Shown here in pieces: positions 1-8,148 of a DNA stretch of 64,000 nucleotides. Origin of the DNA: PNON01 sp964387025 (GTDB lineage Bacteria; Chloroflexota; Anaerolineae; Anaerolineales; Anaerolineaceae); NCBI GenBank assembly GCA_964387025.1, contig CAYLUZ010000002.1:349541-413540 (forward strand), given 5' to 3'. Made by a program: the position numbers and the translations under genes. Every line of letters begins with the position of its first letter. The stretch's first letter is position 1. The notes beneath the pieces are model-generated. The model was not told the origin of the DNA. It did not search any database and saw only the letters and a list, made by a program, of their open reading frames with translations.

Positions 1-180
1 GTTTTAGGCTTGCCCCGGCCCGATTTATCTCCCGTCAATGCCAGGCTGTTATTGGAGGCTTCCAGGGACCTCAGCCGCTCTGTAAAAGACACTGGCATTG
101 ATATCAATTCAGCAGCATTTGAGAAGCTGGCCATAGAGATATTCTCCAGGCATGGAATCAAATTAGAAAGAACTGATTGA
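1..180 (+). CDS. C-terminal fragment of an unrecognised protein
   Basis: Frame 1 is open from the first base and ends in TGA at 178-180, giving the last 59 residues of a protein whose start lies outside the window. The tail begins VLGLPRPDLSPVNARLL and ends HGIKLERTD; it is amphipathic and charged, with no signal or membrane segment. I do not recognise the family. It is the gene before the serine recombinase, so it may be cargo of the same integrated element or a host gene; the sequence does not decide. Confidence 0.55.
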   Translation, partial: VLGLPRPDLSPVNARLLLEASRDLSRSVKDTGIDINSAAFEKLAIEIFSRHGIKLERTD

Positions 181-211
181 CCGTCAGGGAAAGTTAATTT
201 ATATCTCATGA

Positions 212-260
212 TATAATAATAGCACATGCGTTCTATGAGTCAAGCTGTCATTAATGACAG
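212..260 (+). promoter_or_regulatory. Candidate promoter and palindromic operator of the small membrane gene
   Basis: A TATAAT box lies at 212-217 with no convincing -35. About 30 bases downstream, at 245-260, is a perfect 16-bp palindrome, CTGTCATTAATGACAG, placed between the predicted transcription start and the ATG at 276. A near copy recurs at 451-466 by the recombinase promoter, so the same DNA-binding protein may act on both. Confidence 0.4.
245..260. repeat. 16-bp palindrome, copy 1
   Basis: CTGTCATTAATGACAG is a perfect inverted repeat. Together with the copy at 451-466 it flanks the small membrane gene at a spacing of 206 bp. It is operator-like in size and symmetry. Confidence 0.6.
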
Positions 261-275
261 GTAATGGGAAAAATT

Positions 276-440
276 ATGGAAATAATAAGCTTTATATTAA
301 TTATTATTGGTGCTATTTTATATTTCTTTGCCCGTTCCCGAAAAAATATAAATTGGTTATCCTTTGGTATTTTTATCTTTGGTATAGGAACTGGAATGCT
401 GATATACTCGTTCTACCTTCTCACTTTATTTGGTCACTAG
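276..440 (+). CDS. Small two-helix membrane protein (54 aa)
   Basis: ATG at 276 opens a 54-codon frame ending in TAG at 438. The product is almost entirely hydrophobic: one segment near residues 2-20 (rich in I, F, L), a short basic hinge RSRKN, then a second segment near 27-52 containing glycine repeats (GIFIFGIGTG). Two transmembrane helices are therefore likely, with the basic hinge probably cytoplasmic. A purine-rich GGGAAAAA stretch precedes the ATG. The overlapping longer frame 254-460 has an implausible Tyr/Trp/Asn-rich translation and is taken as a shadow. Function is unknown. The gene sits between two copies of a palindrome, immediately before the recombinase. Confidence 0.5.
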   Translation: MEIISFILIIIGAILYFFARSRKNINWLSFGIFIFGIGTGMLIYSFYLLTLFGH

Positions 441-450
441 ATTCTTCCAC

Positions 451-466
451 CTGTAATTAATGACAG
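451..466. repeat. 16-bp palindrome, copy 2 (one mismatch)
   Basis: CTGTAATTAATGACAG differs from copy 1 at a single base and abuts the -35 box of the recombinase promoter (468-473). Similarity with copy 1 continues for two more bases (GT). It could be an operator or a recombinase-related site. Confidence 0.6.
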
Positions 467-467
467 G

Positions 468-495
468 TTGTATTATCCAACCAACAACTTATAAT
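468..495 (+). promoter_or_regulatory. Promoter of the serine recombinase
   Basis: TTGTAT (468-473) and TATAAT (490-495) are separated by 16 bp. The -10 box ends nine bases before the ATG at 505 and there is no Shine-Dalgarno, so the transcript is probably leaderless or nearly so. The palindrome at 451-466 lies directly upstream, well placed for control by a repressor or activator. Confidence 0.55.
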
Positions 496-504
496 TAAAA
501 CCCC

Positions 505-2097
505 ATGTCTCTCAGTGCCTCCCCATTCCCACTCGGTAAAAAAGTAGCTGCATATTTACGTGATTCCGGCGGGGATGATCAGGATCTCTCCGTCGAGCAG
601 CAGGAAGCGGTTGTAACCAAATACTGCCAGGATAACCATCTGCAGCTTACCCGGGTATTCAAAGATATCGCTCAATCCGCCTCCTCAACTGTTGGACGCG
701 ATAAATTCATGGAGATGGTTCGCTACTTTCATCAGAAAACACCCCAACCTGAAGAAGTGGGTATTCTCATTTGGAAGTTTTCTCGATTCGCCCGCGATAT
801 GGATGATGCCGCATTCTACAAAGCAGATCTTCGCCGGCTCGGTTTCGATATCTTCTCCCTCAACGATTCCATCCCCGATGGCATAAATGGCCGGCTTTTT
901 GAAAATCTCATAGACTGGATGAATGCCCGATTCCTGGAGGATCTCTCTATTGATGTGAAACGTGGATTGCATCATCTGGTCGAGAATTACGGCGCCTTGG
1001 GTGGCACTCCTCCCCGTGGTTTCAAACGTGAGATCATCGAGATTGGTAAACGCCGTGATGGAAAACCGCATAAAGTATCCCGCTGGGTTCCCGATTCCGA
1101 AGCTTGGGACTCGGCCAAAAAAGCCTGGCTAATGCGGGCGTCTGGCAGCTCCTACCGGGAGATCCACGAAACCACTCACCTCTATAAAAACGCCGGATGT
1201 TATACCACCTTCTATTCCAACCGAATCTACTTGGGCGAATTGAAATTTGGCGAAAAGGTGATCCAGAATTATGTGCCGGCAATGATCGATCAACATACCT
1301 GGGATTTGGTCCAGTATCAAAATAAGCAAAATAAACAGATCCGGGACTCTTCCAATACAAACCCGGGTCATTCAGCCAGGGTAAATTCAGATTACTTTCT
1401 GAGTGGGGTCGCCTTCTGTGCAGATTGTGGGTCCCCGCTTAATGCTCATTTGATCGCCTTTTCCAATGGATACCGGAAAGAATATTATCGCTGTTCTGGA
1501 GCGAATAACTCAAAGAATGGCCACATGAAAGATATCCCGAAGGAAGTTCTGGAAAATCAGGTCTTACAGATAATCAAGTCGCGGATCGTAAACGAAAGAT
1601 CACTCCAGGTCCTGACGGCCGAGTATGATCGCGAAATAGCCAGTCTCCGGAAGAATTACCTGGCTGATCGGAAGAAGTACCGTGCATTACAGACCATAAG
1701 TTCAAAAGAGATCCAAAATATAACCAAGGCCATCAAACTCGGAGGATATTCCCCTACCCTGACAAATGAGCTCCGAATCCTGGAAGAAAAGAAATCCGAG
1801 TATCAGCAAGCCCTGGATAAACTTGAACAAGAAAGTAAGGTTGAATTCAGAAAACCATCAGGTGAAGAGGTCAAAGCCTTGAGTCAGCGGTTGATTAAAA
1901 CAATAAACCGCGCCAATTCCCAGGAGATCCAGGGATTATTGCGCGGCTTTATTCGTCGGTTAAATGTCGCTCGGGATGGAAAAGAAATCCAAATTAGTAT
2001 AGGATTCGTGAATCCCGTGCTCGTTTTTATGTCTGAGGAAGAGTGCCCCCAAGGAGACTCGAACTCCTGTTATAGCCTTGAAAGGGCTGTGTCCTAA
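505..2097 (+). CDS. Large serine recombinase (integrase)
   Basis: Site-specific recombinase of the large serine family (530 aa) that integrates or excises mobile DNA. The N-terminal resolvase domain (about residues 12-155) shows the catalytic motif YLRDS with Ser21 as the expected nucleophile, and FSRFARD with conserved arginines. A recombinase domain follows (about 175-290), then a zinc-ribbon-like region (CADC near 305, a further Cys in YRCSG) and a long coiled coil (about 365-470), the usual order for this family. The last 17 codons run antisense through the whole anticodon and T-arm part of a tRNA-Glu gene, so the C-terminus is encoded by the attachment site. This is what an element integrated at the tRNA 3' end would produce. 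The other element end was not found in the window and presumably lies to the left. Confidence 0.92.
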   Translation: MSLSASPFPLGKKVAAYLRDSGGDDQDLSVEQQEAVVTKYCQDNHLQLTRVFKDIAQSASSTVGRDKFMEMVRYFHQKTPQPEEVGILIWKFSRFARDMDDAAFYKADLRRLGFDIFSLNDSIPDGINGRLFENLIDWMNARFLEDLSIDVKRGLHHLVENYGALGGTPPRGFKREIIEIGKRRDGKPHKVSRWVPDSEAWDSAKKAWLMRASGSSYREIHETTHLYKNAGCYTTFYSNRIYLGELKFGEKVIQNYVPAMIDQHTWDLVQYQNKQNKQIRDSSNTNPGHSARVNSDYFLSGVAFCADCGSPLNAHLIAFSNGYRKEYYRCSGANNSKNGHMKDIPKEVLENQVLQIIKSRIVNERSLQVLTAEYDREIASLRKNYLADRKKYRALQTISSKEIQNITKAIKLGGYSPTLTNELRILEEKKSEYQQALDKLEQESKVEFRKPSGEEVKALSQRLIKTINRANSQEIQGLLRGFIRRLNVARDGKEIQISIGFVNPVLVFMSEEECPQGDSNSCYSLERAVS

Positions 2098-2115
2098 CCG
2101 CTAGACCATGGGGGC
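2044..2115 (-). tRNA. tRNA-Glu (UUC)
   Basis: A full cloverleaf reads on the minus strand: acceptor stem GCCCCCA paired with TGGGGGC plus discriminator A, a D-arm with GGTTA, anticodon loop CTTTCAA (anticodon UUC) and T-arm AGGAG/CTCCT with TTCGAGT. The outermost anticodon-stem pair is a C-A mismatch. CCA is not encoded. The 3' part is overlapped by the serine recombinase gene on the other strand, marking it as the likely integration target. Confidence 0.95.
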
Positions 2116-2125
2116 AACGGACAGG

Positions 2126-2154
2126 ATTTTATCACAGGCAGGTAGACCGGTCAA
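2126..2154 (-). promoter_or_regulatory. Promoter of tRNA-Glu
   Basis: On the minus strand TTGACC (plus 2149-2154) and TAAAAT (plus 2126-2131) are separated by 17 bp. The -10 box lies 10 bases upstream of the mature tRNA 5' end. Confidence 0.6.
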
Positions 2155-2180
2155 GTATTTGAAACTATGAAATTCCATCA

Positions 2181-2867
2181 TCATTCAACCACTTCCTCAA
2201 TGCAAACCGGGTTATCATACGCTGGATTGTTCACAATGGTGGAGACCGGATAATATGTCATGGCTTCCGCCGGAAAAGGTTGAAGCAATTTCAATGCCTC
2301 CGTCTGACTGGTTGATGCGTCCAACCATTGCCATCTCTTATCACCATCCAAAATGACCGGCATTCGGTCGTGAAATGGTTCGATCAAAGCATTGGATGAT
2401 GTTGTAATTATTGTTGTGGTTCGAACCAATTCACCGTCTGGTGATCGCCATTCCTCCCATAATCCGGCAAAAACAAAAGGTTTATGGTCTTTCATGTGAA
2501 TAAAAACCGGTATTTTACTCTTCCCTTTCGGGTTTGCCAGCGTACTCACCGGTTTCCATTCAAAAAATCCGCTGGCCAGGATTAAATTTCGACGTAATTT
2601 GAGGGCATTCCTAAATGATGGTTTTTCAGCCAATGATTCAGCACGGGCATTGATCATTCGCGACCCGATGGAACTATCCTTTGCCCAGGATGGGATTAAG
2701 CCCCACCGGAACATTTCCACTTTATGTTCTTTTGGATTCCGAACGATCGCCAAAGGCTGGGTCGGGGCAATATTGTAACGAGGCAGGTAGCTTTCCGGGA
2801 TTCCTCCAAGGTCAAATTCATCTTCAAAATCACCCGGTTCAAGAATTAGAATGAATCGTCCGCACAT
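2181..2867 (-). CDS. yedK: SOS response-associated peptidase-like protein (SRAP/YedK/HMCES)
   Basis: SRAP proteins crosslink covalently to abasic sites in single-stranded DNA through Cys2, which is exposed after Met removal, and so protect stalled forks. The start is set at MCGRF (ATG at 2867) because Cys2 must be N-terminal and GGAGAAAA precedes this ATG; an in-frame ATG five codons upstream would bury the cysteine. Visible family motifs are PRYNIAPTQ (about 29-37), RWGLIPSW, NARAE, GFFEWK and the HDRMP histidine motif (about 165). The length, 228 aa, is normal. It is a single gene, convergent with the tRNA/recombinase region and divergent from the FTCD operon. Confidence 0.93.
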   Translation of the reverse strand: MCGRFILILEPGDFEDEFDLGGIPESYLPRYNIAPTQPLAIVRNPKEHKVEMFRWGLIPSWAKDSSIGSRMINARAESLAEKPSFRNALKLRRNLILASGFFEWKPVSTLANPKGKSKIPVFIHMKDHKPFVFAGLWEEWRSPDGELVRTTTIITTSSNALIEPFHDRMPVILDGDKRWQWLDASTSQTEALKLLQPFPAEAMTYYPVSTIVNNPAYDNPVCIEEVVE

Positions 2868-2943
2868 ATTTTCTCCATTCATATTTTAGCATCAAGACAT
2901 TATCAATCCAAGTCCAAAGGGGAAGCTGCATAAATCTGTTTAC

Positions 2944-2972
2944 TTGACACTTCCCCCCCTCCAAATGATAAT
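2944..2972 (+). promoter_or_regulatory. Promoter of the FTCD operon
   Basis: TTGACA (2944-2949) and GATAAT (2967-2972) have an optimal 17-bp spacer containing a C7 run. It lies 30 bp upstream of the FTCD ATG, which has its own SD (GAGGTG). Confidence 0.65.
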
Positions 2973-3002
2973 TACCTTATCTTATCCGATCTTGAGGTGA
3001 CA

Positions 3003-4541
3003 ATGGCCAATCCCCTGGTGGAATGCATTCCCAATTTTTCTGAAGCTCGCCGACCTGAAATCGTACAGGAGATCATAAATTCCATTGAAAATGTGCCTGG
3101 AGTACATGTTCTGGATCACCACTCAGACCTGGATCACAACCGTACTGTGGTTACATTTGTTGGCACTCCTCAAGCTGCAGAAGAAGCTGCATTTCAATCC
3201 ATAGCTAAAGCAGCAAAACTGATCGATCTTGATCAACATACCGGCGAGCATCCCCGTATTGGTGCAACAGATGTGGTTCCTTTCGTTCCAATAAAAGATA
3301 TCACCATGGTGGAATGTGTGGAAATTGCAAAACGCCTCGGTCAGCGAGTAGCAGATCAGCTGGGAATACCCGTTTATCTATACGAAGAAGCAGCTGCACT
3401 ACCGGACCGTCATAACCTTGAAAACATTCGCCACGGTCAGTATGAAGGATTGAAAACTGAAATAATCACAGATCCAGGTAGAAAGCCTGATTTTGGTCCT
3501 TCCAAACTGGGTTCAGCGGGTGCCACAGTGATCGGTGCGCGGTCACCCTTGATCGCTTATAACGTCTATTTAACCACCGATGACATTAGTATCGCCCAGA
3601 AAATTGCCAGGAGCATGCGAAATTCATCAGGAGGCTTCCGATATATCAAGGCGCTTGGATTGTTGGTGGATGGCAGGGCTCAGGTTTCGATGAACATGAC
3701 CAATTTCCACCAAACACCTATCTTCAGGGTTGTTGAAAGTGTTCGGCGTGAAGCACAGAGGTATGGAGTCACTATTCACCATAGCGAGTTGGTTGGGCTG
3801 ACTCCACAGGAATCACTCATCGATTCGGCTGTCTGGTATCTGCAATTGGATGGATTCAAAGGGGAACAGATCCTTGAGACCAGGTTATACACAGCCATGC
3901 AAGAACAGAGTTTGGAAGAAATCAAAACGGACTTTGTAGATGAATTAGCATCAGCGACACCAACACCTGGCGGCGGGTCAGCATCCGCTTATAGTGGAGC
4001 CATGGCGGCTGCCCTGGTTTGTATGGTTGCGCGCCTGACGATCGGGAAAAAGAAATATGCAGATATCGAATCCAAAATGTGGGAAATCGTCAATCAGGCA
4101 AATGTCCTTCTAGAGGATTTAAAAAGTGCAGTTAAAGATGACGCCAGATCATTTGATGAACTGCTAGTTGCAATGCGACTGCCGAAAGATTCGGAGGAAA
4201 ACATTCAAAAACGGGATGCGGAGGTATTAAAAGCCACGTTGAATGCGGCAAGGATCCCATTGAGCGTTTGTGAAAAATCACTTGATGTGATGCGATTGGC
4301 AATTGATGCTGCCAGTAACGGGAACATAAACGCACTCTCAGATGCAGGATCAGCATTTTCACTTGCTCGGGCAGCGTTCAATGGTGCCAGTATGAATGTT
4401 CAGATCAACCTAAAAACTGTCGAACAAACCGATCAAAAACAACCACTTCTGAATAAGTTGGTTGGTTTGAAAGCTACTCTTTCAGGGTTGGAAGATCAGA
4501 TCAAACAGGTGATGGAACAACGGGGAGGAATCATCATCTAA
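3003..4541 (+). CDS. ftcD: Formiminotransferase-cyclodeaminase (bifunctional fusion)
   Basis: The N-terminal part (about 1-300; VECIPNFSE, the HxGEHPRIGATDVVPF segment) is a glutamate formimidoyltransferase that transfers formimino groups to tetrahydrofolate. The C-terminal part (about 305-510; TPTPGGGSASA) is a cyclodeaminase that releases ammonia to give methenyl-THF. The two-domain length of 512 aa matches FTCD. The start is taken as ATG 3003, with SD GAGGTG eight bases upstream, rather than GTG 2997. The family serves histidine breakdown, and related formiminotransferases act on formiminoglycine in clostridial purine fermentation. No hut gene is visible, and the window carries a purine catabolism island and FolD, so a purine role is possible. 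Its stop overlaps the next ATG (TAATG). Confidence 0.93.
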   Translation: MANPLVECIPNFSEARRPEIVQEIINSIENVPGVHVLDHHSDLDHNRTVVTFVGTPQAAEEAAFQSIAKAAKLIDLDQHTGEHPRIGATDVVPFVPIKDITMVECVEIAKRLGQRVADQLGIPVYLYEEAAALPDRHNLENIRHGQYEGLKTEIITDPGRKPDFGPSKLGSAGATVIGARSPLIAYNVYLTTDDISIAQKIARSMRNSSGGFRYIKALGLLVDGRAQVSMNMTNFHQTPIFRVVESVRREAQRYGVTIHHSELVGLTPQESLIDSAVWYLQLDGFKGEQILETRLYTAMQEQSLEEIKTDFVDELASATPTPGGGSASAYSGAMAAALVCMVARLTIGKKKYADIESKMWEIVNQANVLLEDLKSAVKDDARSFDELLVAMRLPKDSEENIQKRDAEVLKATLNAARIPLSVCEKSLDVMRLAIDAASNGNINALSDAGSAFSLARAAFNGASMNVQINLKTVEQTDQKQPLLNKLVGLKATLSGLEDQIKQVMEQRGGIII

Positions 4542-5560
4542 TGCTGTCTTTCTATCAAAGATCCAGAACAAACATAACCTGGTTGTTCTTATTCGCAATC
4601 TCATTTTCTGCCTGCTCACACAGGGTCACTTCAGCACTGCTCCCACAAAACAACACCTTGGTAGCAGCTAGTGGGATACAAGGCAATTTGACGACTCCGG
4701 AGAGTACTGAAACCATTCAGGCTACAAATCCAACTGTTTTTCTACCGACGATAATTCCGACCATTCAAAATACTCCCTACCCCTGTGGTAATGAAATTTG
4801 TATCCTACCCGGTCACTTTATATTCGAGATACCCATTGGGATAGGTTTTAACCAACAGGTCGAACCATCGTACGCTTATGGGAGTACCCAGAATGGAAAA
4901 AGAGAACCGCATCATGGCGTGGAATTTATCAATGCAGCAGGCACACCTGTTCTCGCAGCCGGGGATGGAATAGTTGCTTTCGCCGGAAATGATTCAAATC
5001 AGCAATTTGGCTGGGGCGTGAATTTTTATGGCAATCTGGTTGTCATCAAACATGTTGTTCAAGGATACGATGTCCCCATATATACTTTATATGGTCATTT
5101 ATCCAAAGTATTGGTGAGTACTGGAGATAATGTCACCATGGGCGAAATTATTGGAGAAGTTGGACTTAGCGGTAAAGCCCTGGGTGCACATCTGCATTTC
5201 GAAGTACGTGAAGAGATCAATGATTACGCCCACACCCGCAACCCTGAATTATGGCTAAATATTAATCGTGGAAATGGCGCCATGGTTGGCCAGATTTTTA
5301 ATGAAGAAAATGAAGTGCGGCGGTATCCGGACCTACTGTTGGTCTCTCTGGTTAATCCCGGATCGCCCAATAAACACCCGGTTCCATACGCAGATGCCTC
5401 TCTAAATCCTGATAATGATTACCAGGAAGTCTTTATGGTTGGAAATCTACCTCCCGGTAACTATGAGCTGATATTCTCACCAAACGGAAAGCAGCAATCC
5501 GTACAATTCGAGATATTTCCCGGCAAAATCACTAGAATCACTTATCGCACTAAATACTAA
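4541..5560 (+). CDS. M23-family metallopeptidase-like lipoprotein
   Basis: The N-terminus has a basic region, a hydrophobic core and a lipobox-like FSAC (cysteine near residue 26), followed by a Thr/Pro-rich linker, so it is probably a membrane-anchored extracytoplasmic lipoprotein. The M23/LytM domain (about 120-230) contains HHGVEF, VLAAGDG, YGHL and GAHLHFEVR. In active LytM-type endopeptidases the first zinc motif is HxxxD; here the aspartate position is glutamate. The HLH motif is intact. It may cleave cell-wall peptides or act as a non-catalytic amidase activator. A C-terminal domain of about 100 residues follows, possibly beta-rich. It overlaps FTCD by one base and is 10 bp from dcd, hence in the same transcript. 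Confidence 0.85.
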   Translation: MLSFYQRSRTNITWLFLFAISFSACSHRVTSALLPQNNTLVAASGIQGNLTTPESTETIQATNPTVFLPTIIPTIQNTPYPCGNEICILPGHFIFEIPIGIGFNQQVEPSYAYGSTQNGKREPHHGVEFINAAGTPVLAAGDGIVAFAGNDSNQQFGWGVNFYGNLVVIKHVVQGYDVPIYTLYGHLSKVLVSTGDNVTMGEIIGEVGLSGKALGAHLHFEVREEINDYAHTRNPELWLNINRGNGAMVGQIFNEENEVRRYPDLLLVSLVNPGSPNKHPVPYADASLNPDNDYQEVFMVGNLPPGNYELIFSPNGKQQSVQFEIFPGKITRITYRTKY

Positions 5561-5570
5561 AGGAGAGAAG

Positions 5571-6125
5571 ATGGGATTAAAACCAGACCACTGGATTCGG
5601 AAGATGTCGTTGGAACAACAAATGATCGTTCCATTCGCTGAGGGTGAACGCAGACCTGGAGTGATCTCTTATGGTGTATCTTCTTATGGTTATGATATAC
5701 GGGTAACAGATGAATATAAGATCTTCACCAATGTCTATTCCGCTACTGTTGATCCAAAAGATTTCGATGTCCGATCAATGGTTGATTTTAAGGGGGACGT
5801 TTGTATCATTCCCCCCAATTCATTTGCGCTCGCGCGGACGGTGGAATATTTCAAGATTCCAAGGGGAGTACTTACTATTTGCCTGGGTAAAAGCACCTAT
5901 GCCCGCTGTGGAATCATTGTAAATGTGACTCCCTTTGAACCAGAATGGGAAGGATATGTAACGCTGGAAATCTCAAATACAACACCCCTTCCGGCTAAGA
6001 TCTACTCCAATGAAGGGATTGCACAAGTATTATTCCTGGAAGGTGATGAGGTCTGTGAGATCTCATATGCAGATAAAAAAGGGAAGTACCAAAGCCAGCA
6101 ATCCATAGTATTACCTAAATTATAG
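5571..6125 (+). CDS. dcd: dCTP deaminase
   Basis: Deaminates dCTP to dUTP and ammonia for thymidylate synthesis. Clear family signatures are SSYGYDIRV (about 27-35), GKSTYARCG (about 105-113), TPFEPEWEG and VTLEISN, the last holding the catalytic glutamate. The length of 184 aa fits the Dcd family. It is preceded by a strong SD (AAGGAGAG). Some relatives are bifunctional dCTP deaminase/dUTPases; this cannot be decided here. Confidence 0.95.
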   Translation: MGLKPDHWIRKMSLEQQMIVPFAEGERRPGVISYGVSSYGYDIRVTDEYKIFTNVYSATVDPKDFDVRSMVDFKGDVCIIPPNSFALARTVEYFKIPRGVLTICLGKSTYARCGIIVNVTPFEPEWEGYVTLEISNTTPLPAKIYSNEGIAQVLFLEGDEVCEISYADKKGKYQSQQSIVLPKL

Positions 6126-6163
6126 AAATTATCAATCACCCTAAAGAATTTTAACAATTAAAA

Positions 6164-6979
6164 ATGAAGTTGATCAGTTTTTTTCTTGAATTCAGGAACC
6201 GGATGGATTACCCTCTTCGCCAACTATTTCGTTGGAGAAGAGGTCCAATCCGTGTGGAAAGAAGTCATGACTTCGATAATTATGCATTTCTGGAAGAACC
6301 TGAACGGACGCGAGCCCGGCAGTATGAACAACGGTATCTGATTGATTATCACCTGGAAAAATTAAAACAAGAAGGTGCTGCCGGGAATTATTACGAAAAT
6401 ATTTTTTATATCCACATGCTGGAAGAAACATTCGCATTATTAAAAAAGGATTGGCCTGACCGCATCATTTGTGCCGATATTGGAACATCACATTGGTTCT
6501 ATGTCCAAGCTTTGTGGTCATTTTATACCTGGTACCAAAATAACAAGCCACGTAATATATCTTTAGAAGGCTATGAAGTGGATGCTTTCAGGATCTATTC
6601 TGATTTTCACTCCCGGTTTGATCACGCCCTTACCCACATTAACAGGACACCAAATATTCAACTCATTCCAAAAGATTTCAATCCTATCTCATCACATTTC
6701 GATGTAATCACATTATTCTTTCCATTTGTATTCGAAAAAGATACATTGGATTGGGGATTACCTTCCCGGTTACACCATCCTGAACAGTTATTGCAAAATG
6801 CATGGGATAGTTTAAAACCCGGAGGAGTTTTGATGATCGTCAATCAGGGAAAAGAAGAACATGATGCCCAATTAATGATCTGCGAAAAACTAGGTCTATC
6901 GCCAATAGTAAAGCTGCATATCGACCCATTGCTGTATAAATATGATTATGACCGCTATATCCTGGGTATTATAAAATGA
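6164..6979 (+). CDS. Class I SAM-dependent methyltransferase-like protein
   Basis: Protein of 271 aa. The central region resembles a Rossmann methyltransferase: motif I-like ICADIGTS (about 100), an acidic strand end GYEVDA (about 137), DVITLFFPF (about 183) and the LKPGGVLMIVNQG strand (about 222-234). The first 90 residues are basic and aromatic, with no signal peptide. The substrate is unknown. There is no clear SD before ATG 6164. The stop overlaps the ATG of the M28 peptidase by four bases, so the two are translationally coupled. Confidence 0.7.
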   Translation: MKLISFFLEFRNRMDYPLRQLFRWRRGPIRVERSHDFDNYAFLEEPERTRARQYEQRYLIDYHLEKLKQEGAAGNYYENIFYIHMLEETFALLKKDWPDRIICADIGTSHWFYVQALWSFYTWYQNNKPRNISLEGYEVDAFRIYSDFHSRFDHALTHINRTPNIQLIPKDFNPISSHFDVITLFFPFVFEKDTLDWGLPSRLHHPEQLLQNAWDSLKPGGVLMIVNQGKEEHDAQLMICEKLGLSPIVKLHIDPLLYKYDYDRYILGIIK

Positions 6980-8148
6980 AAGGAAATCTGTCTGATATTT
7001 CCAATCGATTAGTAATAATCCTTCGGGATATTCTCTCACTGGCGAAATCCCGACCTGCAGGAAGTGAATTAGAAGGGAAAATAAAGGAATATATATCCAT
7101 TAGTTTATCAAACTCTGGTTATGAAATTCAAAAAGAGTCATTCAGTTTCCCAATAATTCCTCGGTTGTATAATGCACAATTAATAGAATCTGTCTTGATC
7201 ATCGTTGCGTTTATTTTAATTCGATCAACCCCCCTTTTGGGTTTCCTTTTGCCAGTAATCTTCTCGATCCTTCCCGTATTTATGCTCGAGTGTATTAAAC
7301 TTTTTCCACGAAAGTTTACGACTGAGAATATAATTGCAACGCCAAGAAATATCCCACTAAGTGATGCAAAGATGCTGGTAGTAGCACATATGGATACTGC
7401 TCAAACTATTCCATTTTTATCGGGAATCAAGGGAAAAATAATAAGTTATTGTCAGCGAACATTGTTCATCATTACATTTATTATTGCATTGCAAAGTCTT
7501 GCAGTTATAGCAAAAATAATAATGACTCCGGCGATTCTTGCAGGCTTGAATATATTTTCCATTACAATCGCATCGATAACGACCTTGTATCAACTATGGA
7601 TCACATACTTTTGGCACCAGGAGTATTCACCTGGTGCAAATGATAACGCATCTGGAGTGGCGGTTGGGTTGCTCATCGCGGAGACATTATCAAAACAAAA
7701 GAAGATCAATAATTTCCCGATCGCATTTCTATTCACCAGTGCTGAAGAACAAGGATTATGTGGTGCAGAAGCTTTTGTAAAAAAACATACTGATTGGACA
7801 GATAAACCCGCGGTTCTAAATTTGGATTCGGTTGCCGGTGGGAACAAGTTGGGTTTAGTTATCCGTTATGGTAGATTAGTGCCAGATTACACCTCCAAAT
7901 CATTGAATCACATTATCAAAGATATCGATCGCACACTTGTAAAGATTTCTCATTTTCATCGCTGCGGTGATTATCTTCCTTTTTATCGAAGTGGCTTCCA
8001 GGTAACCAGCCTGGAAGCTGTTTGGAATGGAGATACTCCTCCTGAATACCATACTTCTAAAGATACTCCAGAGAATTTGAATTTTGAGATATTTTCGCAG
8101 GCTTATCAAGTCACCTCTAAGACCATCGAACATTTAATTAATTCATGA
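6976..8148 (+). CDS. Membrane-associated M28-family zinc metallopeptidase
   Basis: M28 (aminopeptidase Y/glutaminyl cyclase fold) protein of 390 aa. Expected zinc ligands are visible in order: AHMDT (His, about 138), GANDNASG (Asp, about 221), SAEEQG (Glu pair, about 256), NLDSVAGG (Asp, about 283) and YHTSKDT (His, about 358). Hydrophobic segments near 70-110 and 155-210 are inserted between the N-terminal part and the metal site, suggesting a membrane-embedded peptidase. The substrate is unknown. It overlaps both neighbours by four bases (ATGA). Confidence 0.85.
   Translation: MKGNLSDISNRLVIILRDILSLAKSRPAGSELEGKIKEYISISLSNSGYEIQKESFSFPIIPRLYNAQLIESVLIIVAFILIRSTPLLGFLLPVIFSILPVFMLECIKLFPRKFTTENIIATPRNIPLSDAKMLVVAHMDTAQTIPFLSGIKGKIISYCQRTLFIITFIIALQSLAVIAKIIMTPAILAGLNIFSITIASITTLYQLWITYFWHQEYSPGANDNASGVAVGLLIAETLSKQKKINNFPIAFLFTSAEEQGLCGAEAFVKKHTDWTDKPAVLNLDSVAGGNKLGLVIRYGRLVPDYTSKSLNHIIKDIDRTLVKISHFHRCGDYLPFYRSGFQVTSLEAVWNGDTPPEYHTSKDTPENLNFEIFSQAYQVTSKTIEHLINS

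Noticed and set aside
254..460. 68-codon open frame rich in Tyr, Trp and Asn
   Set aside because: Its composition is not protein-like; the overlapping 54-codon membrane frame at 276-440 is the better candidate.
1..2043. Second attachment-site copy of the tRNA-Glu 3' end
   Set aside because: Looked for the acceptor/T-arm sequence in 1-2043 and did not find it; the element's other end must be outside.
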